Below, one piece after another: positions 1 to 8,191 of a stretch of DNA of 64,000 nucleotides. Positions within the stretch are counted from its first letter, which is position 1. Every line of letters starts with the position of its first letter. A program made the position numbers and the translations under genes. A model generated the notes under the pieces. That model saw nothing but the letters and a program-made list of their open reading frames with translations, made no database searches and was not told where the DNA came from. The stretch is from G965230065 sp965230065 (GTDB taxonomy: Bacteria; Bacteroidota; Bacteroidia; Cytophagales; Cyclobacteriaceae): positions 6,510,001-6,574,000 of the forward strand of contig OZ245942.1 of assembly GCA_965230065.1 (NCBI GenBank). Direction: 5' to 3'.

Positions 1-2
1 GC

Positions 3-905
3 AAATTTGAAGAATTGTACAACATGTTCCAAAATGCCTTTGAAGAGTATGGTAGCAAAAGTGCCTATTATAACATCTTACCATATATGAACCTTGCCAG
101 GCTCAATTTTAAAGCCGGAAATATTACCGCAGATGATGTATTAAATGTTCATGAGGAACTCACGAATATCATTGATGAAAAAATAGCCTCAGGTAAGAGA
201 GTGGAAAAGTTAAAAGATACCAAGGAAAAAGTGGATGCCTTACTGGTTTCTACCATAGACCTTACTTGTGATCAGATAGATTCAAAATTTGGCTCACAAC
301 TGAAAAATAACCCTGATGATGTAGAGTTGGCTGAAAAAATCCTCAAGCTCTCTTTGAGTTTCGGTTGCTCAGGTACTGATTTATTCATGAAAGCTGTGAT
401 GGTTTCTGTTGAGGCCAACCCAAACCCTGCCATGTATAAAATCATCGGTGAAAGAATGTTGGCTGAGGAAAAGCTTGATTCTGCCGAAATGTACCTTTCT
501 AAATCCCTTGATTTGGAAGAAGACCCCGGAAAAAAAGGGGAATTGTATTATGATTTGGCCAATATCAATTACAAAAAAGGAAATAAAGTAGCCTCTCGTG
601 ACTTTGCCCTGAAGGCTGTTGAAGCTGATGAATCCCTGAAAGAAAAGGCATATACCCTCATCGGCCATATGTACATGTCTAGCTGGGAGCAGTGCAAAGA
701 AGGAGAAAATATGGTGGAAGACAGGGCAGTATTCCTGGCCGCTTACGATATGTACCAACGTGCAGGGAATGTAGAAGGCATGGCCAATGCCAAAGAACAG
801 TTTCCTTCAAAAGAAGATATTTTTAATTATGATATTCAGGCTGGAGATTCTGTGAAAGCCGGTTGCTGGATCAACACCAACACTACTGTACGTACTCGTG
901 ATTAA
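3..905 (+). CDS. TPR-repeat protein, 5' end outside window
   Basis: The reading frame is open to the left edge, so the true start lies upstream; about 300 residues are seen. The visible part is helical with tetratricopeptide-like units, clearest around the stretch reading NPAMYKIIGERMLAEEKLDS and the following DLANINYKKGN. It ends in a short polar tail (TNTTVRTRD). Proteins of this kind sit just upstream of lptC in many Bacteroidota and are thought to be exported or envelope proteins of unknown role. A hairpin with a T-run follows, overlapping the start region of lptC. The function is not known; TPR units suggest protein-protein contacts. Confidence 0.8.
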   Translation, partial: KFEELYNMFQNAFEEYGSKSAYYNILPYMNLARLNFKAGNITADDVLNVHEELTNIIDEKIASGKRVEKLKDTKEKVDALLVSTIDLTCDQIDSKFGSQLKNNPDDVELAEKILKLSLSFGCSGTDLFMKAVMVSVEANPNPAMYKIIGERMLAEEKLDSAEMYLSKSLDLEEDPGKKGELYYDLANINYKKGNKVASRDFALKAVEADESLKEKAYTLIGHMYMSSWEQCKEGENMVEDRAVFLAAYDMYQRAGNVEGMANAKEQFPSKEDIFNYDIQAGDSVKAGCWINTNTTVRTRD

Positions 906-973
906 CAGAAAATATTTATCATTCTTCGTTAATTACCAAATAAGTAAAGAAAAGCGCTAAACAATTAGTGAAC

Positions 974-1016
974 CGGCCATTCCTGATAACTTTTCATTAG
1001 GTGTGGCCGTTTTTTT
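974..1016 (+). terminator. Rho-independent terminator candidate after the TPR gene
   Basis: CGGCCA at 974-979 pairs with TGGCCG at 1004-1009, followed by seven T residues. The loop is long (24 bases) and the stem only 6 bp, so it is a modest candidate. It lies just before the likely lptC start at 1024, so it may attenuate rather than fully stop transcription. Confidence 0.45.
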
Positions 1017-1023
1017 ATATACC

Positions 1024-1557
1024 ATGATTCAGAATATTTTTTTTATTATCCTGTTATTGGCATTATTAATCGGTTGTGCTGATAATAAAGATATTGACGA
1101 CTACAAGCCATATGAAGGCCCCGTTATGGAAGTAGAAAACGTTGAAACACTATTTAGTGATTCGGCAGTAGTTCGGATCAAATTATTAGCTGACAAACAA
1201 TGGGAGTATGAAAATGGAAACCGGGAGTTTCCTGAAGGCGTTTATATTGAGTTTTATGAAAATGACGGAGAAGTTTCTTCTACAATTTCAGCAAATCAGG
1301 GGTATTACTACAAAAAAGAAGATAAGTATAAGGCCAGCGGAAATGTAATTGTAAAAAACACCCTTAAAAATGAAGAATTGCGCACAGAAGAATTATTTTG
1401 GGAACCCACAAAACAGGAAATCAGCACAGATAAATACGTAGAAATAGAAACTGAATACGACATTTTTATGGGAAATGGCCTTACTGCCAAACAAGACTTT
1501 TCAGACTGGCGTATTTTACAGCCTACCGGAACCATTACTATAGAAGAACAGCCCTGA
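1024..1557 (+). CDS. lptC: LPS export periplasmic protein LptC-like lipoprotein
   Basis: A GTG at 1003 is possible, but the ATG at 1024 gives a clean lipoprotein signal peptide (MIQNIFFI... with lipobox LLIGC, Cys18), so I chose it. The rest has the LptC/OstA-like beta-jellyroll pattern: SDSAVVRIKLLADK, then FYENDGEVSSTISANQGYY and ELFWEPTKQEISTDKYVEI. LptC is the inner-membrane-anchored part of the Lpt bridge that passes lipopolysaccharide from the LptBFG transporter to LptA. Bacteroidota LptC proteins are often lipoproteins. The stop codon overlaps the next start by one base (TGATG), implying translational coupling. Confidence 0.85.
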   Translation: MIQNIFFIILLLALLIGCADNKDIDDYKPYEGPVMEVENVETLFSDSAVVRIKLLADKQWEYENGNREFPEGVYIEFYENDGEVSSTISANQGYYYKKEDKYKASGNVIVKNTLKNEELRTEELFWEPTKQEISTDKYVEIETEYDIFMGNGLTAKQDFSDWRILQPTGTITIEEQP

Positions 1558-1802
1558 TGAAGTTACTTGACGCGATCATACTATCCCTCTCTGCCGGATT
1601 TTTTATCATAGGCGTACACCAATTGATAACTGTAGGATTGGCACAGGCTTATTGGGTTTTTATGTTATCAACCGCTTTACTAATTTGGTATCAAATTAGA
1701 AAGCAAAGTAAAAAGAACCCTTTGCAAGGCTCAGAAAATACCCATAAAGCGAATAAACAGGGAAAAACAAAAAGAAACCAGAGAAAAAAAGCCAAAAATT
1801 AA
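1557..1802 (+). CDS. Small membrane protein with basic tail
   Basis: 81 residues: two hydrophobic segments (about 4-26 and 31-47) and a very basic, lysine-rich C-terminus. It starts on the A of the lptC stop, so it is very probably co-translated with lptC. I do not recognise a family with a known job. The position between lptC and a CorC/HlyC gene suggests a structural or accessory envelope role, but that is only inference from context. Confidence 0.7.
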   Translation: MKLLDAIILSLSAGFFIIGVHQLITVGLAQAYWVFMLSTALLIWYQIRKQSKKNPLQGSENTHKANKQGKTKRNQRKKAKN

Positions 1803-1874
1803 TTCGCCATCAGCATTCTGCTTATCTCAAATATTTTCATTTATTTGCTAATTGTATTTTTCTATTAATCTACC

Positions 1875-3176
1875 ATGGATTATCCTTCTATTTATATTGT
1901 AGTTGTGTCACTTACCTTTTCGGCTTTTTTTTCAGGCATTGAGATTGCATTTGTATCGGCAGATAAATTGCATATTGAATTACAAAGTCAGCAGGGCACG
2001 CTCTCAGGGAAATTACTCTCCTATTTTTTACAAAAACCCTCCCGTTTTATTGGTACTACCCTGATTGGCAACACCGTAGCTTTGGTTATCTATGGAATTT
2101 TTATGGCCAAACTGCTTGAACCCTCTTTGATTTCATGGCTACCGCCCGCTGTCAATAATGACTTTTCTATTTTGATAATTCAAACTATTCTTTCAACCTT
2201 TTTGGTACTAATTACTGCTGAATTCACACCAAAAAGCGTATTTCTTTCCGATCCCAATGCCCTGTTATCACTTTTTGCACTCCCCATGACGGTTATTTAT
2301 TATATCATGTACCCGGTGGTATCGGCCATTGTTTGGTTGTCCAAATTAACGATTGTACATGTATTAAGGCTCGATTACTCTGAAGATAAACCGGTATTTG
2401 GACTTACAGACCTCAATAATTATATTAAAAATACCCTCAATATTGACGCTGCTAGTGATGACTCATCCGAACGCCACAGTACGCGCCTGGACACTAAAAT
2501 TTTTACCAATGCATTGGAATTCAAAACCATCAAAGTAAGGGAATGTATGATTCCGAGAACGGAAGTTATCGCCATTGATGTAAATGATGACATCGATGAA
2601 TTGACTTTGGCTTTTATAGAAAGCGGGCATTCAAAAATCATCATTTACCGCGACTCTATTGATGAAGTAATTGGGTATACGCATTCGCTGGAATTATTTA
2701 AAAAACCCAAAAATGTTCAGGATATTCTCACTCCTATCATTATTGTACCTGAAACCATGCCAGCCAATGAATTGCTCATACAGTTCATCACTGAGCGAAA
2801 AAGCCTGGCCCTGGTAGTAGATGAATTTGGTGGTACAGCAGGCATTGTAAGTATAGAAGACATTATTGAAGAAATATTTGGCGATATACAGGATGAACAT
2901 GATGACGAAGACTGGATAGAACAAAAGCTCGGTGATAATTCATATTTATTGAGTGCCCGTCATGAAATTGACTATTTGAATGAAAAGTATAACTGGGAAA
3001 TCCCTACCGGAGACTATGATACCCTGGGCGGCTATATTCTTTCCATCACAGAAGATATTCCTGCGGTTGGTGAGATTATCAAAGCGTACCCTTTTATTTT
3101 TACCATTACTTCTATGCGTGAAAATAGAATTGATAACCTGAAACTTTCTGTATCAACTGAAACTGAAAAAGAATAA
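1875..3176 (+). CDS. CorC/HlyC (CNNM) family protein with CBS pair
   Basis: 433 residues. Domain order: CNNM/DUF21 membrane domain with about four helices (1-150, including [13 protein letters not shown] and [13 protein letters not shown]), a CBS pair (about 215-335, [16 protein letters not shown] to [20 protein letters not shown]), and a CorC_HlyC C-terminal domain (YDTLGGYIL motif). Family members are linked to Mg2+/Co2+ transport or resistance; the Bacteroidota gliding protein GldE is a paralogue. The neighbours here (lptC and a PpiC isomerase) are those of the non-GldE copy, so no gld symbol is given. Start at ATG 1875. Confidence 0.85.
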   Translation: MDYPSIYIVVVSLTFSAFFSGIEIAFVSADKLHIELQSQQGTLSGKLLSYFLQKPSRFIGTTLIGNTVALVIYGIFMAKLLEPSLISWLPPAVNNDFSILIIQTILSTFLVLITAEFTPKSVFLSDPNALLSLFALPMTVIYYIMYPVVSAIVWLSKLTIVHVLRLDYSEDKPVFGLTDLNNYIKNTLNIDAASDDSSERHSTRLDTKIFTNALEFKTIKVRECMIPRTEVIAIDVNDDIDELTLAFIESGHSKIIIYRDSIDEVIGYTHSLELFKKPKNVQDILTPIIIVPETMPANELLIQFITERKSLALVVDEFGGTAGIVSIEDIIEEIFGDIQDEHDDEDWIEQKLGDNSYLLSARHEIDYLNEKYNWEIPTGDYDTLGGYILSITEDIPAVGEIIKAYPFIFTITSMRENRIDNLKLSVSTETEKE

Positions 3177-3200
3177 AACATAAGCAAACTCACAACCTTG

Positions 3201-3232
3201 TTTGAATTTAGTTATGAATAAGCTTACTTTTG
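3201..3232 (+). promoter_or_regulatory. Bacteroidota sigma-type promoter for the isomerase gene
   Basis: TTTG at 3201-3204 and TACTTTTG at 3225-3232, separated by 20 bases, match the Bacteroidota consensus (TTTG, 19-21 bases, TAnnTTTG). The start codon at 3255 lies 22 bases after the -7 element. Confidence 0.7.
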
Positions 3233-3254
3233 CAGTTCTTTAAAATTTGAAACT

Positions 3255-5354
3255 ATGGCAATAATCAGACAGATTAGAGAAAAGACTTTTTTAGTAATTG
3301 CAGTAATTGGCTCAGGCTTGTTATTATTTGTATTAACAGACCTGTTTTTTTCCAATCAGGGGCCGTTTACCGGAAGAGACACCACTATAGGTGAAATTGC
3401 CGGACAGGAAATATCCCTGGAGCAATATCAGCAGTCTATTGAAGAAATGAAATACAACTGGTCAGTAAACACTAACCGCAACCCTACTGAACGGGAAATG
3501 AATTCCATCAGGCAGCAGGCATGGGATAAACTGGTTGCTGAAATCGCTTTCCAGGAAGAATTTGATGCCTTGGGCATAGATGTCACCCCTGAGGAAGTTA
3601 TAGATATGGTTCAGGGTAATAACATCAGCCCGCAAATCAGGCAAGCTTTTACTAATCCGGAAACGGGGGAATTTAACCGGGAACAGGTTGTTTCTTATTT
3701 GCAAAACATTTCGCAAATGCCCCCCCAGCAACAAGCCGCCTGGCAGGCCTTCGAGAGCAATTTGGCGCCTGCCCGTCTTCGGTTGAAGTATGAAAACTTA
3801 TTGATAATGTCTGATTATGTAACAGATACTGAAGCGAAAAAAAGGTACCAACAAGAAAATACCGTTGCTGAAGCAAAATACCTGTACGTGCCATTTTATT
3901 CCGTAAGCGATTCAGCTGTAAACGTTAGTGACCAAATGCTGGAAAGTTATTTGGAAGAACATAAAGAAGAATACGAAGTTGAGCAAAGCCGTAGTATCAA
4001 TTACGTATATTTTCCGGTCATTCCTTCTGAAATTGACTCAGCCAGCATTTTAGAAGACCTGGCCAAGGTGAAAGAAAACTTCCAGACAGCCGCTGACGAT
4101 TCTACCTTTGCAGCAATCAATACTGATGGGGATACGCCTTTTGCAAGCTATCGTATTGATGAAATTCCTGCAGCGCTTACTGATTCTATTGCTGGCTTTG
4201 AAGAAGGTAAAGTGTATGGCCCCCTCCTCGTAGAGGATGTTTATAAACTTTTCAAAATTTCTGAAATTGTAGAGGATACTGCTTTCTACGCCAGGGCACG
4301 CCACATTCTTTTCAGAACTGAAGAGGGCAATGAAGCCGAAGTAAGGCGGGAAGCCCAGGATATCATGAATCAAATCAAAAACGGGGCAGACTTTGCCGCC
4401 ATGGCACGCCAGCACAGTGATGATGGCTCCTCTGCACAGGGTGGCGATTTGGGCTGGTTTCCTGAAGGACGCATGGTAGAGCCATTTGAAGAAGCTGTTT
4501 TCAGCCGAAACACTGCCGGATTGGTCAATAACCTTGTGCAAACTGACTATGGTTACCACATTATTGAAGTAACAGAACCCAAAACCAATACACGCTATAA
4601 TATTGCAACCATAGACAGGATTATTTACCCTAGTGACAACACAAGAAACCAAGCCTTTCGTAAAGCAGATTATTTTGGCGGAACGGCCACCGATAGCGAA
4701 ACTTTTGCCGAGCAGGCTGCTGCAGATTCTGTTGCTGTTTTAAGTGCTGAAAATTTACAACCCAACGCCACCTTCATCCGGGGACTTGATGGAAACGCAC
4801 GGTCTGTGATCCGGTGGGCTTTCAATGAAGCCGAAGTGGGCGATGTTTCAGAAGTATTTGAGCTGGAAAACGGATATGTGATTGCCCTGATCACTAAAAA
4901 AGTGGAAGAGGGTACAGCAGGCCTGGAAGAAGTGAGGGATGAAATCACCGCTAAAGTAAAAGCCCGGGAAAAAGGTGAAATCATCGTAGAAAAACTAAAG
5001 GGGATGACAGGCTCCTTGGATGAAATAGCAGATGCTTATGGGGAAGATGCATCGGTAAATTCTACCAGCGACCTCAAAATCACGGACAACTCTTTGCCTG
5101 GAGTAGGATTTGACCCCAAAGCTGTAGGGAAAGTATTTGCCCTGGAAACCGGAGAAACTTCCGAACCTTTTATGGGTGAAAATGGTGTTTTAATTATTCA
5201 AACCCAAGCCATTACCGAAGCACCTGAAATTGCTGATTACACCTCTTATAAAAACCAGGTACAACAACAGCAAAGCCAAAGGACCAGCTTCCAAATTGCC
5301 GAGGCTATTCAGGAATTTGCTGATATTGAAGACAAAAGATACAAATTTTACTAA
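3255..5354 (+). CDS. Membrane-anchored periplasmic peptidyl-prolyl isomerase (PpiD/SurA-like)
   Basis: 699 residues with one N-terminal membrane helix (about 14-34), then a SurA-N-like chaperone region (about 45-250) and a parvulin PpiC domain at about 344-445 (ARARHILFRTEEG ... GGDLGWFPEGRMVEPFEEAVF ... TDYGYHIIEV). The rest repeats a PpiC-like helical/beta pattern without the full active-site signature. It should work at the outer face of the inner membrane in folding of exported and outer-membrane proteins. It has its own promoter and is followed by a strong terminator. A conserved companion of lptC and the CNNM gene. Confidence 0.9.
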   Translation: MAIIRQIREKTFLVIAVIGSGLLLFVLTDLFFSNQGPFTGRDTTIGEIAGQEISLEQYQQSIEEMKYNWSVNTNRNPTEREMNSIRQQAWDKLVAEIAFQEEFDALGIDVTPEEVIDMVQGNNISPQIRQAFTNPETGEFNREQVVSYLQNISQMPPQQQAAWQAFESNLAPARLRLKYENLLIMSDYVTDTEAKKRYQQENTVAEAKYLYVPFYSVSDSAVNVSDQMLESYLEEHKEEYEVEQSRSINYVYFPVIPSEIDSASILEDLAKVKENFQTAADDSTFAAINTDGDTPFASYRIDEIPAALTDSIAGFEEGKVYGPLLVEDVYKLFKISEIVEDTAFYARARHILFRTEEGNEAEVRREAQDIMNQIKNGADFAAMARQHSDDGSSAQGGDLGWFPEGRMVEPFEEAVFSRNTAGLVNNLVQTDYGYHIIEVTEPKTNTRYNIATIDRIIYPSDNTRNQAFRKADYFGGTATDSETFAEQAAADSVAVLSAENLQPNATFIRGLDGNARSVIRWAFNEAEVGDVSEVFELENGYVIALITKKVEEGTAGLEEVRDEITAKVKAREKGEIIVEKLKGMTGSLDEIADAYGEDASVNSTSDLKITDNSLPGVGFDPKAVGKVFALETGETSEPFMGENGVLIIQTQAITEAPEIADYTSYKNQVQQQQSQRTSFQIAEAIQEFADIEDKRYKFY

Positions 5355-5373
5355 AATCAATTTTGTATCCGCC

Positions 5374-5415
5374 AAAAAAGGCTGTATTCATACAAAAGAA
5401 TACAGCCTTTTTTTT
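5374..5415 (+). terminator. Strong Rho-independent terminator
   Basis: AAAAAAGGCTGTATTC (5374-5389) pairs perfectly with GAATACAGCCTTTTTT (5398-5413) around an 8-base loop, with flanking A and T runs. It should end transcription of the isomerase gene and could work in both directions. Confidence 0.9.
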
Positions 5416-5529
5416 GCCTCTCACAGGAAGCTTATTTTCTCTAAGAAAAATATCAGATGATAAAATTCCGGTACCAGTCTGTCGTTATAAGAAAATAACG
5501 AATGTATTTTTTTCTAAAAGCTGGTTGGT

Positions 5530-6015
5530 ATGGTGTGGTTCACTCAAATTTCAGGAAAATACCTGTTCTTCTCTTTCCTGTTCTCTACAGTATTTAATGT
5601 TATTGCAGCAAATGCACAGCAAATAAAAAGTAACCCTTCACAACAAGGTTCCTTCCCGGAAAACATGTTAAAACAATTTGTGAAAGTAAACCAAGATGTA
5701 AAAAAAATAGAACACATTTACGAAAACAAATTGATTGAAGCTATTAAGGCAGAAAACCTTGAAATAGCCCGGTTCAATACACTACTGAAAGCACAACAAA
5801 ACAAGGAACTCCAAACCCTGGAAGCTTCTACTGAAGAACTGGCTGCTTTCCACGCTGCTGTTCCCAAAGTGCAGGCTATACAACAAGCCATGAGTGTTGA
5901 AATCACCAAGTTGGTTGAACAGGAAATTGGAATTGAACAGTACAAAACAATAATGCATGCTTACCAGCGCAATAATGTAGTAAAGCAAAGGGTTGATAGC
6001 ATCTTTTATTATTGA
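5530..6015 (+). CDS. DUF4168 secreted protein (copy 1)
   Basis: 161 residues with an N-terminal signal peptide (hydrophobic core about 10-26, cleavage near ANA-QQ). The mature part is helical, with the DUF4168 layout: FVKVNQDVKKIEHIYENKL, then IARFNTLLKAQQN, and a C-terminal IEQYKTIMHAYQRNN. Residue order and spacing match the protein at 44596-45084, so they are paralogues. The family's function is unknown; it is exported and probably periplasmic. It is convergent with the peroxidase gene that follows. Confidence 0.8.
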   Translation: MVWFTQISGKYLFFSFLFSTVFNVIAANAQQIKSNPSQQGSFPENMLKQFVKVNQDVKKIEHIYENKLIEAIKAENLEIARFNTLLKAQQNKELQTLEASTEELAAFHAAVPKVQAIQQAMSVEITKLVEQEIGIEQYKTIMHAYQRNNVVKQRVDSIFYY

Positions 6016-6087
6016 TATATTATTGATGCCAATAAATTACTCTTATTGGTCACTCCAACGGACGGACAATCCTGCCCGCTAACCTCT

Positions 6088-6105
6088 GCGGACAGAATTG
6101 TCCGC
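6088..6105. repeat. Hairpin between convergent genes
   Basis: GCGGACA (6088-6094) pairs with TGTCCGC (6099-6105) around a 4-base loop; a further CGGACAAT near 6064 can also pair with ATTGTCCG. It lies in the 130-base gap between two convergent genes and lacks a T-run. It could be a terminator or a small repeat; the word GCGGAC recurs in the hairpin at 23155-23202. Confidence 0.55.
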
Positions 6106-6144
6106 ATTTACTATCAAACTCTTTTTATTTGCCTGCACTAACAG

Positions 6145-8112
6145 TTAATAAACTCCCCCAACAGGCCTGCTGTTCAAATCCGGCCGGTTTGCAAAAACTG
6201 GTAACTTCCGTGGCATTCCTTTCACTTCTGTCGTGTCGGTGAGGGCTTTCATAAAAGCAACAATATCATTTTTTTCTTGCTCACTCAGGTTCAACGGGTC
6301 ATGAGGCAGGGTCTGAAACGGCACATCCATGCCCAAGCCAATCCCACCGCCTTTATCGTAAAAATCTACTACTTCTTCCAGGGTTTTATATACACCATTG
6401 TGCATGTACGGGGCGGTAAGTTCTACATTTCTGACCGTCGTGGTCTTGAAAGAATTTTTGTAGAAATAGGCATGTTCTTTCAGCACGCCCCTGAACCTGC
6501 CCAAATCAGTATCCATTACAGGTTGCAAAGTATCAGCTGTAACTGGCACACCCAGTACTTCCGACTCAGATTCGTGATAAAGCGGGGGTACCGTTCCGTT
6601 AAAAACCGGGGCGAAATGGCAGGTACCACAGTTGGCCTTGCCCATAAACAGATTAAACCCTCTTTTCACAGCCGAGTCAATGGCTTCAGTTTCCCCACGA
6701 ACATATTTGTCAAACGGGGAATTGAAACTTTTAAGGGATACTATGTAGGAAGTCAAAGCTGTAGAAATAGTGTATTCATTAATAGTATTTTCTTTAATTT
6801 CCGGAAAAGATTCCCTGAATAGCCCTACATATTCATCGCTTTTACTGAGTTTTTCAAAAATATCAAGATAAGTGGTGTGAAACTCCCGCTCGTCGGTAAT
6901 AACGTGCTGTATTTGGTCTTCCAGCATATCAGCCCGCAAATCGTAAAAGTAGCGGTCAGCATATGCAGCGTTGAGCAAGGTGGGTGCGTTTCGGTCAATG
7001 GTTCCCTCAAAATTCAAGGCATGGCTTTTGGCAAGTCCATCAGTGAATCCTTTTCCGGGCTGGTGGCAGGAAGCGCAGGAACGTTCGTTGTTTACTGATA
7101 ATGCCGGGTCAAAAAATAAATAACGCCCCAGTTCCCTTAACTTTTCCGTATCTCTTTGTTCAAAAAGTTCGGTGTAAAAATAAGGGTTCAAGAAGTTTTC
7201 TGAAAAAATATTATCTTCAAAGTAGTTGACCGAATGTTTCTTGTTTAAGGGTGAAGTTTCGTAATACGTTTCAATATGCAGAGCCATTTGGGCTTCCAGC
7301 AAACTTTTATAGAGTGGGTTAATATAGGTTTTCAGAAAGAAAAGCCTGTCAAAATCTTCAAAACCGGGATTGTCATTTAAATAGTACAGGGCTTCATTCA
7401 TTTTACTTTGTAATTGCCAGGAAAGTTTTTCATCTTTTTGGGCAATTACCGGATAATACACCTGTATGGCTTCAGACATCCCCTTTAACGACAGAAAAGC
7501 TTCCTGAACCGGGTCAGAAGCAACCGGGGCGTCAAACCCGGTCAGTCCCAAAGTGAACAGCCGTACCAAATGAAAGCGGGCCGCTTCAAAAATATGCCTG
7601 TCGGTGAGGTAAACCTGTCGCTGAAATTTTTGAAACTTTTGGGCATTATCAGCCAGGGCATTTGTGAGGTGAAGGATTTCTTCCTGATGATCGAACGGTA
7701 ATTCACTGAAAAACAATTCTTCCAACACCTGGATGCCCTCCGGTGCTAAAACACTTAGGGAAGGAGAATTTCTTTCCAAACTCAAAAGCGGTGGCCCGTT
7801 TATATAATCATCCACAAATTCCGCATCAAGGTAGGCTGCCAAGAATTCGGTTTTTTTATAGGCGTTTCGTGTATTAAGCAACGATTTTTGCAGGGCATCG
7901 ACAGCAGCAGCATCTTTTTCATGCAGGTTCTCAGCTTTCGTATGTAATTGTGCTGCCTCCCGGGAAAAGCTCAGCAGTTTATCCAAATATTCAGCTTTTA
8001 CGCCTTGTGCAAGTTGGCTACTTTGCCTTTGGTTATTCCGGTGAACAAAAGCTGAAAAACAGCCTAAAATAAACAGGGTAATAGCAGTGAATAGTAAATA
8101 TTGACTTTTCAT
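6145..8112 (-). CDS. Di-haem cytochrome c peroxidase with long N-terminal helical domain
   Basis: 655 residues. An N-terminal signal anchor (about 4-22) is followed by roughly 290 helical residues with no haem motif, then a bacterial CcpA/MauG-type domain with two c-type haem sites: CASCH near 344 and CGTCH near 493, plus the usual helix-rich tail (APYMHNGVYKTLEEVVDFYDKGGG). The family reduces H2O2 with electrons from small cytochromes, or oxidises protein-derived substrates in the MauG subgroup; it acts in the periplasm. The extra N-terminal half makes it about twice the length of classic CcpA. A terminator separates it from the upstream PhoX-like gene. Confidence 0.88.
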   Translation of the reverse strand: MKSQYLLFTAITLFILGCFSAFVHRNNQRQSSQLAQGVKAEYLDKLLSFSREAAQLHTKAENLHEKDAAAVDALQKSLLNTRNAYKKTEFLAAYLDAEFVDDYINGPPLLSLERNSPSLSVLAPEGIQVLEELFFSELPFDHQEEILHLTNALADNAQKFQKFQRQVYLTDRHIFEAARFHLVRLFTLGLTGFDAPVASDPVQEAFLSLKGMSEAIQVYYPVIAQKDEKLSWQLQSKMNEALYYLNDNPGFEDFDRLFFLKTYINPLYKSLLEAQMALHIETYYETSPLNKKHSVNYFEDNIFSENFLNPYFYTELFEQRDTEKLRELGRYLFFDPALSVNNERSCASCHQPGKGFTDGLAKSHALNFEGTIDRNAPTLLNAAYADRYFYDLRADMLEDQIQHVITDEREFHTTYLDIFEKLSKSDEYVGLFRESFPEIKENTINEYTISTALTSYIVSLKSFNSPFDKYVRGETEAIDSAVKRGFNLFMGKANCGTCHFAPVFNGTVPPLYHESESEVLGVPVTADTLQPVMDTDLGRFRGVLKEHAYFYKNSFKTTTVRNVELTAPYMHNGVYKTLEEVVDFYDKGGGIGLGMDVPFQTLPHDPLNLSEQEKNDIVAFMKALTDTTEVKGMPRKLPVFANRPDLNSRPVGGVY

Positions 8113-8141
8113 ATCTCTTGGGTTGGTTAGGAGGAATAGAA

Positions 8142-8174
8142 AAAAAGCCCGTAGACAAACATCCCGGGCTTTTT
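8142..8174 (-). terminator. Terminator after the PhoX-like gene
   Basis: AAAGCCCG (8144-8151) pairs with CGGGCTTT (8165-8172); on the minus strand the stem is followed by a T-run from the A-tract at 8139-8146. It sits between the stop of the DUF839 gene and the start of the peroxidase gene, so the peroxidase probably has its own promoter. Confidence 0.8.
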
Positions 8175-8191
8175 GGTAGTATATTTAGCAA

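Noticed and set aside
1875..3176. Gliding protein GldE
   Set aside because: Same family, but neighbours are lptC and a PpiC isomerase, not gldD or mutY.
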